From Lunatibacter salilacus (lineage in GTDB: Bacteria > Bacteroidota > Bacteroidia > Cytophagales > Cyclobacteriaceae), in contig NZ_VOLC01000011.1 in assembly GCF_009797935.1 (NCBI RefSeq), positions 125,678 to 189,677 on the forward strand: DNA of 64,000 bases, in the 5' to 3' direction. The translations under genes and the position numbers were made by a program. The notes under the pieces are model-generated. The model was not told where the DNA came from and did no database searches. It was given only the letters and a program-made list of their open reading frames with translations. Below, one piece after another: positions 1 through 8,534 of this stretch (positions within the stretch are counted from its first letter, which is position 1; every line of letters starts with the position of its first letter).

Positions 1-915
1 GGTAGGGAGTACATAATCGAGTAAGGGAAAATTCACCTCAACTATTTCATGTCCTTCTTTTTTTAGGGTTTCAAGCGTACCCAAGATATTTTCTTTGATA
101 TCGTCTTGAAGGGAATCCGAATAAATGGTTTCCTTTAGATAGGCGATTTTGGCAGGTTTGTCAAAATGTAGAAGTTCGCTATAATGGGGGACGGGTTTTC
201 TGGAGGCGGTGCTGTCAAAATCATCACTACCTGCCATAATTTCCAGTACTAATGCGTTATCCTTAACGGTATTTGAAAAAACCCCTATTGTGTCAAATGA
301 AGACGCATAAGCAATCAATCCATACCGGGATACCCGCGAATAGGTAGGTTTGACACCAATCACCCCGGTGAACGCGGCGGGTTGTCTTACGGAGCCACCC
401 GTGTCAGTACCCAAGGATGCTGTACAAAGATTTGCCTGTACGGCCACAGCTGAACCACCCGAAGATCCTCCGGGAACACGCTCTTCATCCACCCCGTTCA
501 GGACTCGTCCATGCACAGAATTTTCATTGGAAGATCCCATCCCAAACTCATCACAATTGAGTCGTCCTATAATGATGGCATCTTCGTCAATTAATCGCTG
601 AATTGCCGTGCCGGTAAATTGTGATTCAAACCCTTCAAGAATTTTACTGGATGCATTGGCTTCATGTCCTTGATAGCACAGTACATCTTTGATTCCCAGT
701 ACCATTCCAGCTAGCTTTCCAGCATTACCAGATGCCAGTTTCTTGTCGACAGCAGCAGCCTGATCCAAAGCAGATTGTGTATAAACTTCAACGAAGGCGT
801 TTAGGTGCGCCTTCGTTTGAATGTTGTTGAGATAATAGGTTACAACCGCTTTACAATCTGTTTCCTTATTTTCCAGCGATTTTTTTATTTCGTCAAATGA
901 TCGGAATTTTTCCAA
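1..915 (-). CDS. gatA: Glutamyl-tRNA(Gln) amidotransferase subunit A (GatA), 3' end outside window
   Basis: GatA is the amidase subunit of GatCAB, which converts misacylated Glu-tRNA(Gln) to Gln-tRNA(Gln) in the cytoplasm. The translated minus strand shows the amidase-signature layout: catalytic Lys in GIKDVL, the GGSSGGSAVAV block, and the Ser nucleophile in DTGGSVRQPAAF. The SKILEGFESQF and IIIGRLNCDEFGMGSSNEN stretches are typical of Bacteroidota GatA. The frame is open to base 1, so about 305 N-terminal residues are visible of a usual ~475. An in-frame TAA lies 24 nt before the TTG at 915-913, and no ATG or GTG falls between them; TTG is therefore the likely start and gives an N-terminus (LEKFRSFDEIKKSLENKET) of normal family length. 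It lies 11 nt downstream of tatA, probably in one transcript. Confidence 0.93.
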   Translation of the reverse strand, partial: MEKFRSFDEIKKSLENKETDCKAVVTYYLNNIQTKAHLNAFVEVYTQSALDQAAAVDKKLASGNAGKLAGMVLGIKDVLCYQGHEANASSKILEGFESQFTGTAIQRLIDEDAIIIGRLNCDEFGMGSSNENSVHGRVLNGVDEERVPGGSSGGSAVAVQANLCTASLGTDTGGSVRQPAAFTGVIGVKPTYSRVSRYGLIAYASSFDTIGVFSNTVKDNALVLEIMAGSDDFDSTASRKPVPHYSELLHFDKPAKIAYLKETIYSDSLQDDIKENILGTLETLKKEGHEIVEVNFPLLDYVLPT

Positions 916-926
916 CGTGTCGTAAT

Positions 927-1130
927 TTAACTCTTAGTTTTTTTGTCTTTAAGCCCTTCCTCCAAATCTTCTTGGATTTCTTTGGTAGCATCTTTAAACT
1001 CCCTGATTCCCCGGCCAAGTCCTCTGGCAAGTTCTGGGATTCTCTTGGCGCCGAATAGAAGTATTACGACCAGAATGATGATCACTAATGAACCTCCTCC
1101 GATATTCTGTATAAAAGCCAATGTATTCAT
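927..1130 (-). CDS. tatA: Sec-independent (twin-arginine) translocase TatA/TatE-type subunit
   Basis: This 67-residue protein has the TatA plan: a short N-terminus, one hydrophobic helix (about residues 14-27, [14 protein letters not shown]), the conserved FG hinge followed by [12 protein letters not shown], then an amphipathic helix and a charged tail rich in K, D and E. TatA oligomerises in the inner membrane and forms the pore for folded proteins recruited by TatC. No tatC is visible in this window, which is common because tat genes are often dispersed in Bacteroidota. It sits between the EnvC-like gene and gatA on the same strand. TatA and TatB/E cannot be separated reliably by sequence alone, but the length and FG motif favour TatA. 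Confidence 0.93.
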   Translation of the reverse strand: MNTLAFIQNIGGGSLVIIILVVILLFGAKRIPELARGLGRGIREFKDATKEIQEDLEEGLKDKKTKS

Positions 1131-1242
1131 GTGTTTCTTATTTTAGTTACAAATTAATTACAAATATATACGAGTGATTTTCTAACACAAAGGATAAACA
1201 TCTAGTTCTCTCCTTTTTTGTAAAGATAGCATAATTTAATCA

Positions 1243-2526
1243 TTATTTCCTAGAAAGCCAAATACTTGGATCCATGACTTCCAAACCTTTCCAAGTCTGA
1301 AAATGCAGTTCGGAAATACCATCTTTATCTGCGTTTACGGTCCCAATTATGGTTTTTGCGGTTATTTCCTGACCTGATTTTACAGCAACGGTTTTTAACC
1401 TACTATACATGGTATAAAAGTCCCCATGGCGGATGATGATGGTTCCTCCCATTCCGGGAACGGTGGTTATTTTGGTGACAACCCCGTCGAAAACAGATCG
1501 GACAGTTTCACCATTGTTGGTTTGTATATCTATTCCATCGTTGGTTTCCATTATTCCCTTTAAAGTGGGGTGGGGAAAGGTGCCATAGCGCTTAGAGATA
1601 AACCCACTTTCAACAGGCCAGGGGATTTTGCCTTTATTTCCGGCAAACGAGGTAGAAATTGCAGCCCCCTCAGGAGTAAGAGGTATCCGGCTTGCCGAAG
1701 TAGTTGTGGTCCTGCTGTCTTTCTCCTTGGCATTCGCTTCGGCAAGTCTGATTTCTTCGGCAATGACTGATTTGATAAGGCGGTTCAAGTCTTCCTGTTG
1801 CTTTCGTGCCGCTGCAATTTCCTTTTTAAGTTCCTGTTCTTTTTGGGTGAGGTTATTTACTATCCCTTCTTGCTCGTTTTTGAGCCGATCAAGCTGCGTT
1901 TTTTCAGTCTGCTCCTGAGCTAGCACCATTTCTTTTTCCTTTTTTTTGTCTTGTAGGGCTATCTGCTGATAGGCCAGCTCTTCATTAACCTTGTTCATTT
2001 GGTCCACCTGCTTTTTCCTTGCCTCGCTATACTGACGAAGGTAGCGCAGTCTCATGTAGAACTGCTTGAAAGTCTTTGCGCTAAAAATAAACGTGATAAC
2101 ATTCACCCCCTGGTGAAGTTTATAGGATGTATAGATCATGTTGGAATATTCCTCTTTGAGGTTTTCCAGATCATTTTCCAAAGAAGTAATGGATTTTTCG
2201 GTGGCGTTGATTTCTCTGTTAATCAACAGTACTTCCCGGTTCAGGGTATTGATGTAGGTAATTCTTGTCTCCAGTTTTTGGGTTACCGCTTTCAATTCAC
2301 CCAAGGTATTTCGTTTTTCGGCAGTTGTTTTTTTGAGTATCGTGTCGTACTCCCTTAGACGTTTCTGTATATCGGCTTTTTCTTTTTCAAGCTGTGCCCT
2401 CGAGCGCTTTAATTGGGACTGGGCTGATGACTGCATAGTCCATAGTCCTACCATAAGCACCACAAGTACGCCTTTTAAAAAGTATTGGGAATGTCTAATA
2501 GTTGTATGGGAAATTGAGCGAAGCAT
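1243..2526 (-). CDS. EnvC-like murein hydrolase activator (coiled coil plus degenerate LytM/M23 domain)
   Basis: A 427-residue envelope protein. It has an N-terminal hydrophobic signal or anchor (about residues 16-36), a long charged coiled coil (about 37-275, rich in K, E, Q, L), a linker, and a C-terminal LytM/M23-like domain (about 315-427). EnvC-type proteins activate periplasmic amidases during cell separation rather than cutting peptidoglycan themselves. In line with that, the usual zinc site looks degraded: NDGIDI replaces the normal H-x3-D motif and YSRL stands where catalytic members have an H-x-H; only LHFQ keeps a histidine. The start codon lies inside the end of the upstream DUF4292 gene (32-nt overlap), so the two are probably translated from one mRNA. 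The catalytic-loss reading comes from motif inspection only. Confidence 0.88.
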   Translation of the reverse strand: MLRSISHTTIRHSQYFLKGVLVVLMVGLWTMQSSAQSQLKRSRAQLEKEKADIQKRLREYDTILKKTTAEKRNTLGELKAVTQKLETRITYINTLNREVLLINREINATEKSITSLENDLENLKEEYSNMIYTSYKLHQGVNVITFIFSAKTFKQFYMRLRYLRQYSEARKKQVDQMNKVNEELAYQQIALQDKKKEKEMVLAQEQTEKTQLDRLKNEQEGIVNNLTQKEQELKKEIAAARKQQEDLNRLIKSVIAEEIRLAEANAKEKDSRTTTTSASRIPLTPEGAAISTSFAGNKGKIPWPVESGFISKRYGTFPHPTLKGIMETNDGIDIQTNNGETVRSVFDGVVTKITTVPGMGGTIIIRHGDFYTMYSRLKTVAVKSGQEITAKTIIGTVNADKDGISELHFQTWKGLEVMDPSIWLSRK

Positions 2527-3238
2527 TGGAAAGGTCGACTTTAACTATTTCGGCATTCATGGACATTTTGGACCTGGGTTTATCCGGTAAGCTAAGAACC
2601 ATATTTACGATGGCTTTATAAGGAAATGGTTGCGACTCTATATCTTTAAAATCCATGTAGTTAGCCGAAAGGCTACCCCCATCCTTTCGCCTGGTACCAC
2701 TTTGCAGATCGGTAACCTTTCCGTGCTTTGCACTGATGGTGGATCTGTAAACCAAGTTATCCCTTTCCTGGGTAAGTTCAAAGACTTGCCCGACCCGGAC
2801 CATTCTATCCCTAAACGTGTAATCGTGGGGAATATTGGCGAACAGGAGATTTTGGACCAAATCCAGCGTTAATGAGACCCCGTATTTTGTTTCGAACGTT
2901 TTGTAGTCCATGTCAATGGTGTTGCCATTAAGGCGGTCTCTTATCTTAATAAAATCGGTGGTCATTATCCCCCTGGCAGCTTCTATACCCAATCCGGGTG
3001 ACAGGCTAAACCAAACTACGCTGTCTTTTTTTGCCCGGATATTTAGGGTGCCTTTTGTTATTTTTCCGTTTTGATCCTCTATCATGACCTTTCCACGTGC
3101 GGATAGGAAATCGTACTCCAGGTAACTGGGCTCGAACTCATCCATTACGGTATCTGAGGTGTATAGCAGGGGCTTTTTAGAGCACCCCAAAAGAGCGAGT
3201 GAAAACACTAATGCTCCTATCAATGAATACCTAGTCAT
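2495..3238 (-). CDS. DUF4292 outer-membrane lipoprotein
   Basis: A 247-residue protein starting with a lipoprotein signal (MTRYSLIGALVFSLALLGC; lipobox Cys at residue 19). The body is predicted beta-rich, with FLSARGKVMIEDQNGK followed by VVWFSLSPGLGIEAARGIMT. This pattern matches DUF4292, a Bacteroidota family with a LolA/LolB-like fold by family knowledge; the exact role is unknown. Its gene overlaps the TPR gene upstream by 8 nt and the EnvC-like gene downstream by 32 nt. This TPR-DUF4292-EnvC order is a familiar Bacteroidota arrangement and suggests a shared envelope function, which is inference. A LolB-like role in lipoprotein handling is possible but not shown. Confidence 0.85.
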   Translation of the reverse strand: MTRYSLIGALVFSLALLGCSKKPLLYTSDTVMDEFEPSYLEYDFLSARGKVMIEDQNGKITKGTLNIRAKKDSVVWFSLSPGLGIEAARGIMTTDFIKIRDRLNGNTIDMDYKTFETKYGVSLTLDLVQNLLFANIPHDYTFRDRMVRVGQVFELTQERDNLVYRSTISAKHGKVTDLQSGTRRKDGGSLSANYMDFKDIESQPFPYKAIVNMVLSLPDKPRSKMSMNAEIVKVDLSNASLNFPYNY

Positions 3239-4979
3239 AATATCTTTTGTTCTTTATTTTTTGGGTCAGAAATTTGGAAGTTTCTTGGAGCCCTTCGGCC
3301 TTTTTCCAATAGCTCAGTGCGTCATTTACCATTCCAAGCTTGTATAGGATGTCTCCGTAATGTTCGTACATGACCCCATTTGGTGATTTCTCAAACTCCA
3401 AAGCTTTCTCCATGTACTCTTTGGCCGCCTCAAATTCCTCCAGTTGAAACAAAACCCAAGCGTGGGTGTCCAAATAGGTGGCATTTTCGGGAAATCGTTT
3501 CACTAGTTTTTCAGACATTTTCCGAGCCCGATCCAGATCTTTTTTTTCCAAAGAGAGAAAATAGGCATAATTGTTCAATATATGCTCATTGTTTGGGTTT
3601 ATTTCCAATACTTTATCATAAGTCTCAAAAGCTTTGGATTTTTCATCAAGGCTATGATAGGCATCGCCTAGCTGCCCCAACGCCATTAGTTCAAGTTGTT
3701 TGTTTTTGCCGGCATTTATCTCCAACGACTTTTCGAGTGATTCTTTGGATTCTTCGAATTTTTTCTGAGCCAGTTTACTTGTTCCATCAAAGAACCAAAA
3801 TTCCGACTTTTTGGGGAATTCATCCACAGCCGTTTGCGTGAGAATTTCAATCTCTCCAAAATCTTTTTTAAGTTCAAACATCAATGAGATTGTAGCCTGA
3901 AGCACTTCTTCATTGGCGGGATCGAGTGAAAGGGATTGGCGATAGTGGCTTAAGGCAGTTTCTTTATCTGAATTTAACTGCGCTCGATCGCCAAGGGCGG
4001 CCTGTATCACGGCATCGTTGGCATTTAATTCTAAAATATATGTCTCCAATTCGTCTAATAAGGTTTCCCTAGCCTCCGTTTTCATCTCCCTCATTAACTC
4101 CGAAAAAGTACGCGCTTTAATGTCGGCACTCAAATCCGGATGTGAAAATGCCCTAACCAAGTACTGATTGGCCGTTGTAATGGCTCCGGCTTCTTTATGC
4201 AGTGTAAAGAGAGCCATAAACAATTCCGGTTGGTCCGGATAGGTTTTAAGTGACTCGTGTATCACTTTTATGGCCTGTGAATGACGGTTGTTGTTAAACA
4301 GGATTTCCACCAATGCCAATACGTACTGCGCATTCCCAGGCTGGGCGGCGATGAGCTTTTCTCCTTCTTTGACGGCGCCTTCCAAATCATTTTTGCTCAG
4401 GTAAATCCGCTGTTTTTGGGCAGTCAGTTGTTCTACCACTCCATAGTAGTCTTCTGCTTGATTTAATGCAACCAGGGCATTATCAAAGTTTTGACCTGCA
4501 AGGTATAGGGAGGCTAACTCCAGGATATACTGCTGGTTTTCTTCACCATTTGCCATAAGTGACTGCAAAACCTCTGCGGCTTCTTCAGGTTTATTTTGCT
4601 TGCTGTAGATTTCTACAATCATCAGCTTGTAATACTTGTTGAAGGGGTCCAAGGATACCGCCTCTCTGGCCAAGGGAAGTGCTTTATCAAGTTGGTTGGC
4701 TCTTGTAAGTATCTCAGCCATTTTGAAGTAAATGGCTGCCTCATCCGAATTGTAGGAGAGTGCCTTTTCAAAATAAAAATAGGCTCGGTCATATTCCTCC
4801 AACATCAAAAATTTCTGTCCTTCGACAAAAAGCCTACTCGCCAACGCTTCTTTTTCCTGCTTTTTACGCTGCTTTTTGCTTAATTTTTCCTGAGAAAAGC
4901 CAGAAGAAATTCCCGCCATTACAAAGATAAAGGTAATCAATGCCCATTTGAGGAATGCCGTACTTATTTTAGTCATCAT
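3231..4979 (-). CDS. Tetratricopeptide-repeat protein, exported
   Basis: About 582 residues from the chosen start at 4979, where MMTK precedes a good signal peptide (hydrophobic KWALITFIFVMAGISSGFSQ). A longer start at 5006 would add nine residues ahead of it. After a lysine-rich segment (SKKQRKKQEKEA) the protein is almost all TPR helices, with repeated A..Y..K.L...P signatures such as YDRAYFYFEKALSYNSDEA, KAFETYDKVLEINPNNE and EFEAAKEYMEKALEFEKSP. TPR proteins are scaffolds for protein-protein contacts; here the partner is probably the overlapping DUF4292 lipoprotein or the EnvC-like protein (inference). The stop overlaps the DUF4292 start by 8 nt, so the three genes form a tight unit. No catalytic motif is seen. 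Confidence 0.88.
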   Translation of the reverse strand: MMTKISTAFLKWALITFIFVMAGISSGFSQEKLSKKQRKKQEKEALASRLFVEGQKFLMLEEYDRAYFYFEKALSYNSDEAAIYFKMAEILTRANQLDKALPLAREAVSLDPFNKYYKLMIVEIYSKQNKPEEAAEVLQSLMANGEENQQYILELASLYLAGQNFDNALVALNQAEDYYGVVEQLTAQKQRIYLSKNDLEGAVKEGEKLIAAQPGNAQYVLALVEILFNNNRHSQAIKVIHESLKTYPDQPELFMALFTLHKEAGAITTANQYLVRAFSHPDLSADIKARTFSELMREMKTEARETLLDELETYILELNANDAVIQAALGDRAQLNSDKETALSHYRQSLSLDPANEEVLQATISLMFELKKDFGEIEILTQTAVDEFPKKSEFWFFDGTSKLAQKKFEESKESLEKSLEINAGKNKQLELMALGQLGDAYHSLDEKSKAFETYDKVLEINPNNEHILNNYAYFLSLEKKDLDRARKMSEKLVKRFPENATYLDTHAWVLFQLEEFEAAKEYMEKALEFEKSPNGVMYEHYGDILYKLGMVNDALSYWKKAEGLQETSKFLTQKIKNKRYYD

Positions 4980-5143
4980 AATTATTCGCAGCTTTGGTGC
5001 TGACACTCCTCTTTATCGTATTCTATTCCAAAAAAGTTTGGAAAATTGAAAGAAATAGGAAACAGCTTACACCACCTCTTTACAATATTACTCCCCATTT
5101 GGTTCATAGCGTTCCAAAAATCAGTCCCATTTTTATTGGTTTT

Positions 5144-5575
5144 TTATTTTCCAGTACTACCATAACCACCTCTACCTCTAGTTGTTTCGGTCAAAACCTC
5201 GTCTGGATCCCAGCCTATTTGCTCATGACGGGCAACTACCATCTGAGCAATCCTCTCCCCATCGTTTACCTGAAAAGGTTCATTTGAAAGATTTATCAGT
5301 AAGACCTTTATCTCTCCCCGATAATCCGCATCGATCGTACCCGGAGTGTTGAGTACTGTAACCCCATACTTTAGCGCCAGTCCACTTCTAGGCCTTATCT
5401 GTGCTTCAAATCCGGCGGGAAGTTCCATGTACAAACCTGTCCCAATCAGTTTCCTTTCCAACGGCTGGATTATCATCGGATCCTCCAATTCTGCTCTCAG
5501 GTCCATTCCGGCAGACAATTCGGTTTGGTACTCAGGTAGCGGATGCTTCGATTGGTTAATGACCTTAACTTTCAT
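5144..5575 (-). CDS. dut: Deoxyuridine 5'-triphosphate nucleotidohydrolase
   Basis: dUTPase hydrolyses dUTP to dUMP and pyrophosphate, keeping uracil out of DNA and supplying dUMP for thymidylate synthesis. At 143 residues this is the normal length for the homotrimeric family. All five motifs are visible in order: [34 protein letters not shown] (with the catalytic Asp), GERIAQMVV, and the glycine-rich C-terminal arm [11 protein letters not shown] that closes over the nucleotide. The ATG overlaps the TGA of a 30-codon mini-ORF formed by the adjacent repeat (positions 5572-5664), so translational coupling is conceivable but unproven. The TPR gene follows downstream on the same strand. Confidence 0.96.
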   Translation of the reverse strand: MKVKVINQSKHPLPEYQTELSAGMDLRAELEDPMIIQPLERKLIGTGLYMELPAGFEAQIRPRSGLALKYGVTVLNTPGTIDADYRGEIKVLLINLSNEPFQVNDGERIAQMVVARHEQIGWDPDEVLTETTRGRGGYGSTGK

Positions 5576-5865
5576 CTGTTTATAATTTTTTTTTCAATGG
5601 TCAGATGGAATCTCGCAATTATAATCATCCCACTGTGTGACGATCTCGTCATGCTCGATTTCATGTGTCTATAATTTTTTTTCAGCGGTCACATGGAATC
5701 TCGCATGGTTGATAGTCATCCCAGTGTGTGACGGCTACGTCATGCTCGATTTCATATGTTTATAATTTGTTTTTCATCTGCCATAACTTGCCCCGGTTTA
5801 TCGGGGTGGAATCTCGCTTTGATAATCCTCCCTACGTATGAGGTTCTCCTCTTGCTCGATTTCAT
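5572..5865. repeat. Three tandem imperfect-palindrome repeat units between dut and the flippase gene
   Basis: Three diverged copies lie head to tail: palindrome cores at 5606-5663, 5694-5754 and 5807-5864. Each core begins TGGAATCTCGC and ends GCTCGATTTCA, which can pair over seven bases plus an inner GC pair. Each also holds a 4-5 bp inner hairpin with a tetraloop: TGACG/CGTCA in copies 1 and 2 and GAGG/CCTC in copy 3, a compensatory change. Junctions share an A-rich stretch followed (minus strand) by ATTATAAACANATGAAA. Copy 3 carries an extra hairpin (CCCCG/CGGGG, 5791-5806). On the minus strand the junctions create ATGA overlaps that link small ORFs of 37 and 30 codons; the middle copy is stopped at codon 7. 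Too few and too diverged for CRISPR; best described as a REP-like intergenic array. Confidence 0.75.
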
Positions 5866-7388
5866 GGAGTTAATTTTTTTTTAGCTTGCCGAAACAGCGA
5901 AGATAATTCCTTTTTTTCCATTAGGAAAATGAACATGGTATAAACAATAACAAATGAATTATGAACGATAAAATTTATCCATGCGGAATCAAATTTAACC
6001 CAGAACCCCATATAACTGAGCATAAAGGTTAAGCCTAAATAAGTCAACCCACTTTTCACCTTATAGGGGATGGGAAAAAAGCGCTGCCCAAACAAAAAAC
6101 AGACTACCATCATTATAAAGTAGCTCCCAAATGTACTCAGTGCTGCACCAACAAATCCATAAATCGGTACAAGGGTAAGAATAATAACAACAGTGACTAT
6201 AGCGCCCAGGGAAGTTATATAGAAACTATACTTTGTCTGGTCGGTAATTTTAAACCAAATGCTCAGGTTATAGTAAATGCCTAGAAACAAATACCCCATT
6301 AAAAGCAGCGGAACCATTGATAATCCCAATTCATACCCCTCTCCTTGAAAGAATATACTACTAATCAGATCCAAATTTACCGAAACAACTACCATAAGTG
6401 TGGTACAGAAAATTATAAACCAGTGCATAACACGGGCGAAGAGTTGGGGACTGTTTTTATTTTCCGCTTGTTGAAAGAAAAAGGGTTCAGCCGCATATTT
6501 GAATGCTTGAATGATAAGACTCATAAATATGGCCAATTTGAAATTGGCCCCAAAGACACCACCTGCGGCTCTTTTGGAAAGTCCAGGGTAGAAATCTTCT
6601 GGAATGGCGTATTCGAACAAACCTCGGGAAAACACCTCATTGATAACGCCCGCAAGCCCCATAAATAGCAGGGGTACGGCATAATGCCACATGGGCCGTA
6701 GGACAGCCTTATCCAGCATCCATTGGATAGGTCCGCTTTTATACAACAACACGGGGAGGATCAAACCGTTGGCAAGGACATTTGCAAGCAGGATATAGTC
6801 TACTCCCCAATCCGGGCGGTAAAGTTTCTGAGCGAGCGGCTGCAATTCTGGAAGCCACTCCCCCCGGGCTACATGAAATAATAAAACGATGAAAAACAGG
6901 TTGAATCCAACATTGAGAAAAATATTCAGCAACTTGATCATGGCAAAGGCCAAAGCCTTACCTTCCAGTCGTAGCTTAGCGTAAGGAATGGCCAAAACTG
7001 CATCAATTGTCAGGATAAATGCCACCCATTGAAACAAATGACCTTGGCCTGGATACTGAAACCATATGGCTAAATAATCGGATCCAAGATAAAGAACTGA
7101 ACCTAGTGTCAGAGAAACCAAACCTACTAGTGTCTGGGTATTGTGGTAAACTTTCTTGGGGTCAAGTCCCTTGCCGGTCGCAAACCTAAAATAGGAAGTC
7201 TCCATGCCAAAGGTAAAAACCACGTTCAGAAAAGCAATTAATGCATAAATCATGGTAAAGGAGCCGAGAGCTTCTTTGTCCAAATATCCGGTATAAAGAG
7301 GGATAAGTAAAAAGTTTATAGTCTTGCCCAAAATGCTGCTAATGCCATAGACGGCAGATTGGCTGGCTAACTTCTTTAGCTGACTCAT
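5862..7388 (-). CDS. Polysaccharide/oligosaccharide flippase (Wzx/MATE-like), copy 1
   Basis: A 508-residue integral membrane protein with about 12-14 hydrophobic segments spread over the whole length. The N-terminal signature KLASQSAVYGISSILGKTIN and the following PLYTGYLD motif are typical of the polysaccharide biosynthesis branch of the MVF/MATE-like superfamily. Such proteins move lipid-linked sugar units across the inner membrane. The substrate cannot be told from sequence. It is followed by the three-copy palindromic repeat, whose last base pairs include the TGA stop (5862-5864). Upstream is the enoyl-CoA hydratase gene (21 nt spacing), same strand. A second, unrelated-looking flippase lies at 11386-12870, so the strain may assemble more than one surface glycan. 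Confidence 0.88.
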   Translation of the reverse strand: MSQLKKLASQSAVYGISSILGKTINFLLIPLYTGYLDKEALGSFTMIYALIAFLNVVFTFGMETSYFRFATGKGLDPKKVYHNTQTLVGLVSLTLGSVLYLGSDYLAIWFQYPGQGHLFQWVAFILTIDAVLAIPYAKLRLEGKALAFAMIKLLNIFLNVGFNLFFIVLLFHVARGEWLPELQPLAQKLYRPDWGVDYILLANVLANGLILPVLLYKSGPIQWMLDKAVLRPMWHYAVPLLFMGLAGVINEVFSRGLFEYAIPEDFYPGLSKRAAGGVFGANFKLAIFMSLIIQAFKYAAEPFFFQQAENKNSPQLFARVMHWFIIFCTTLMVVVSVNLDLISSIFFQGEGYELGLSMVPLLLMGYLFLGIYYNLSIWFKITDQTKYSFYITSLGAIVTVVIILTLVPIYGFVGAALSTFGSYFIMMVVCFLFGQRFFPIPYKVKSGLTYLGLTFMLSYMGFWVKFDSAWINFIVHNSFVIVYTMFIFLMEKKELSSLFRQAKKKLTP

Positions 7389-7409
7389 CTAAAAATTAAA
7401 GAGGGGGAA

Positions 7410-8195
7410 TTACTCCCCTTTGAAATTAGGTTTTCTCTTTTCGAGAAATGCTTTGGTGCCTTCCCTGTAATCTTCGGATTTTACACAACGGGCGAAACTA
7501 TTGGCTTCGATCTGATACCCGTTTTCGTCGCTGACAAATACAGCATTGACGCAGTCTATGATCATTCCAATTGAAAGAGGCGCCTTAGCCATTATTTTGT
7601 GTAATATTTCTTCTGCCTTTGCGATAGCGGCGTCTTTTGTCTCTTCGACATAATTAAGAAGTCCCAATGTCTTGGCTTCCTCAGCACCCAACATTTCCCC
7701 TGTCATAAGTATCTCTGTGGCTTTTGTCCGGCCTATCAATAACGTTAGGCGTTGAGTGCCACCATATCCGGGAATGATTCCCAAATTAACCTCAGGCTGA
7801 CCAAATTTAGCATTGCGTGTGGCAATTCGCATGTGGCATGCAATGGCCATTTCACAGCCTCCTCCCAATGCATAGCCATTGACAACTGCGATCACTGGTT
7901 TATGGCAAGATTCAATATTGTCAAATACCTCCTGTCCAAATTCAGCGAATTTGCGTGCGTTGACCTCATTGAGTTCAGATATTTCATTGATATCTGCGCC
8001 GGCAACAAACGCTTTTTCGCCGGCTCCCGTTAAAATAACCCCTCGGATGGACTTGTTATCGTTCACCTCATTGAAGATATTGTTGAGTTCTTCCAGAATC
8101 TTAAAATTTAAAGCATTAAGCTTGGATTCCCTATTTATGGTTAAATAAAGTATTCCATCTTTAGTCTCTGAAAGAATATTTTTCTGTTCCGCCAT
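7410..8195 (-). CDS. Enoyl-CoA hydratase/isomerase (crotonase) family protein
   Basis: A 261-residue enzyme of normal crotonase length. Visible motifs include the first oxyanion-hole segment AFVAGADINEISE, the second NGYALGGGCEMAIACHMRIA, and PEVNLGIIPGYGGTQRL. Both catalytic glutamates of true hydratases seem present (E in GGGCEMA and E in GQPEVNLG). These features favour syn-hydration of trans-2-enoyl-CoA to 3-hydroxyacyl-CoA in fatty-acid or amino-acid degradation. The C-terminal region (KSEDYREGTKAFLEKRKPNFKG) is the usual helix of short-chain enoyl-CoA hydratases. It lies upstream of the flippase on the same strand with no functional link evident. Exact acyl-chain preference is not visible. 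Confidence 0.92.
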   Translation of the reverse strand: MAEQKNILSETKDGILYLTINRESKLNALNFKILEELNNIFNEVNDNKSIRGVILTGAGEKAFVAGADINEISELNEVNARKFAEFGQEVFDNIESCHKPVIAVVNGYALGGGCEMAIACHMRIATRNAKFGQPEVNLGIIPGYGGTQRLTLLIGRTKATEILMTGEMLGAEEAKTLGLLNYVEETKDAAIAKAEEILHKIMAKAPLSIGMIIDCVNAVFVSDENGYQIEANSFARCVKSEDYREGTKAFLEKRKPNFKGE

Positions 8196-8534
8196 GCGTT
8201 ATTATCAGTGTTGATTTCCAAATATACAAGTACGCCATTCAAAGACAAAAGAAACGGTTAAAAATCATACGGACTGTTTTTTTTTAGAATTCATTATAAA
8301 GGTAGTATTATGTTTTTTGAATTGAAAAAAAAGCAAATGATGAATGGGGAAGGTCTAAAAATCATAAAATGTCAGTGGAGACTTTATCTGAATCCATACT
8401 GGATAAATTCGCTGAAAAACATTACCAAAAAGTAGGATACTGGATTGGGTTAATATGATTTTTTAGGGCTATGTTCCCGCAAATATTTCTATTTTTGCAT
8501 TGGGAATTTTGAAAACTCAACTTATTGAAAACTT
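8196..8534. other. Intergenic region between divergent enoyl-CoA hydratase and isocitrate dehydrogenase genes
   Basis: This 339-nt AT-rich spacer separates two divergently transcribed genes and must hold both promoters. The only motif I can point to is TATTTTTG at 8490-8497, matching the Bacteroidota -7 element TAnnTTTG about 38 nt before the isocitrate dehydrogenase ATG; no good -33 partner was found at the expected distance. No RNA gene or convincing small ORF was seen. Confidence 0.5.

Noticed and set aside
5572-5865. CRISPR-like array
   Set aside because: Only three units, all diverged, with no spacer/repeat distinction and no cas genes nearby; palindromic repeat units explain it better.
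6345-6668. 107-codon plus-strand ORF inside the flippase gene
   Set aside because: It is antisense to a well-supported membrane protein and has no recognisable features.
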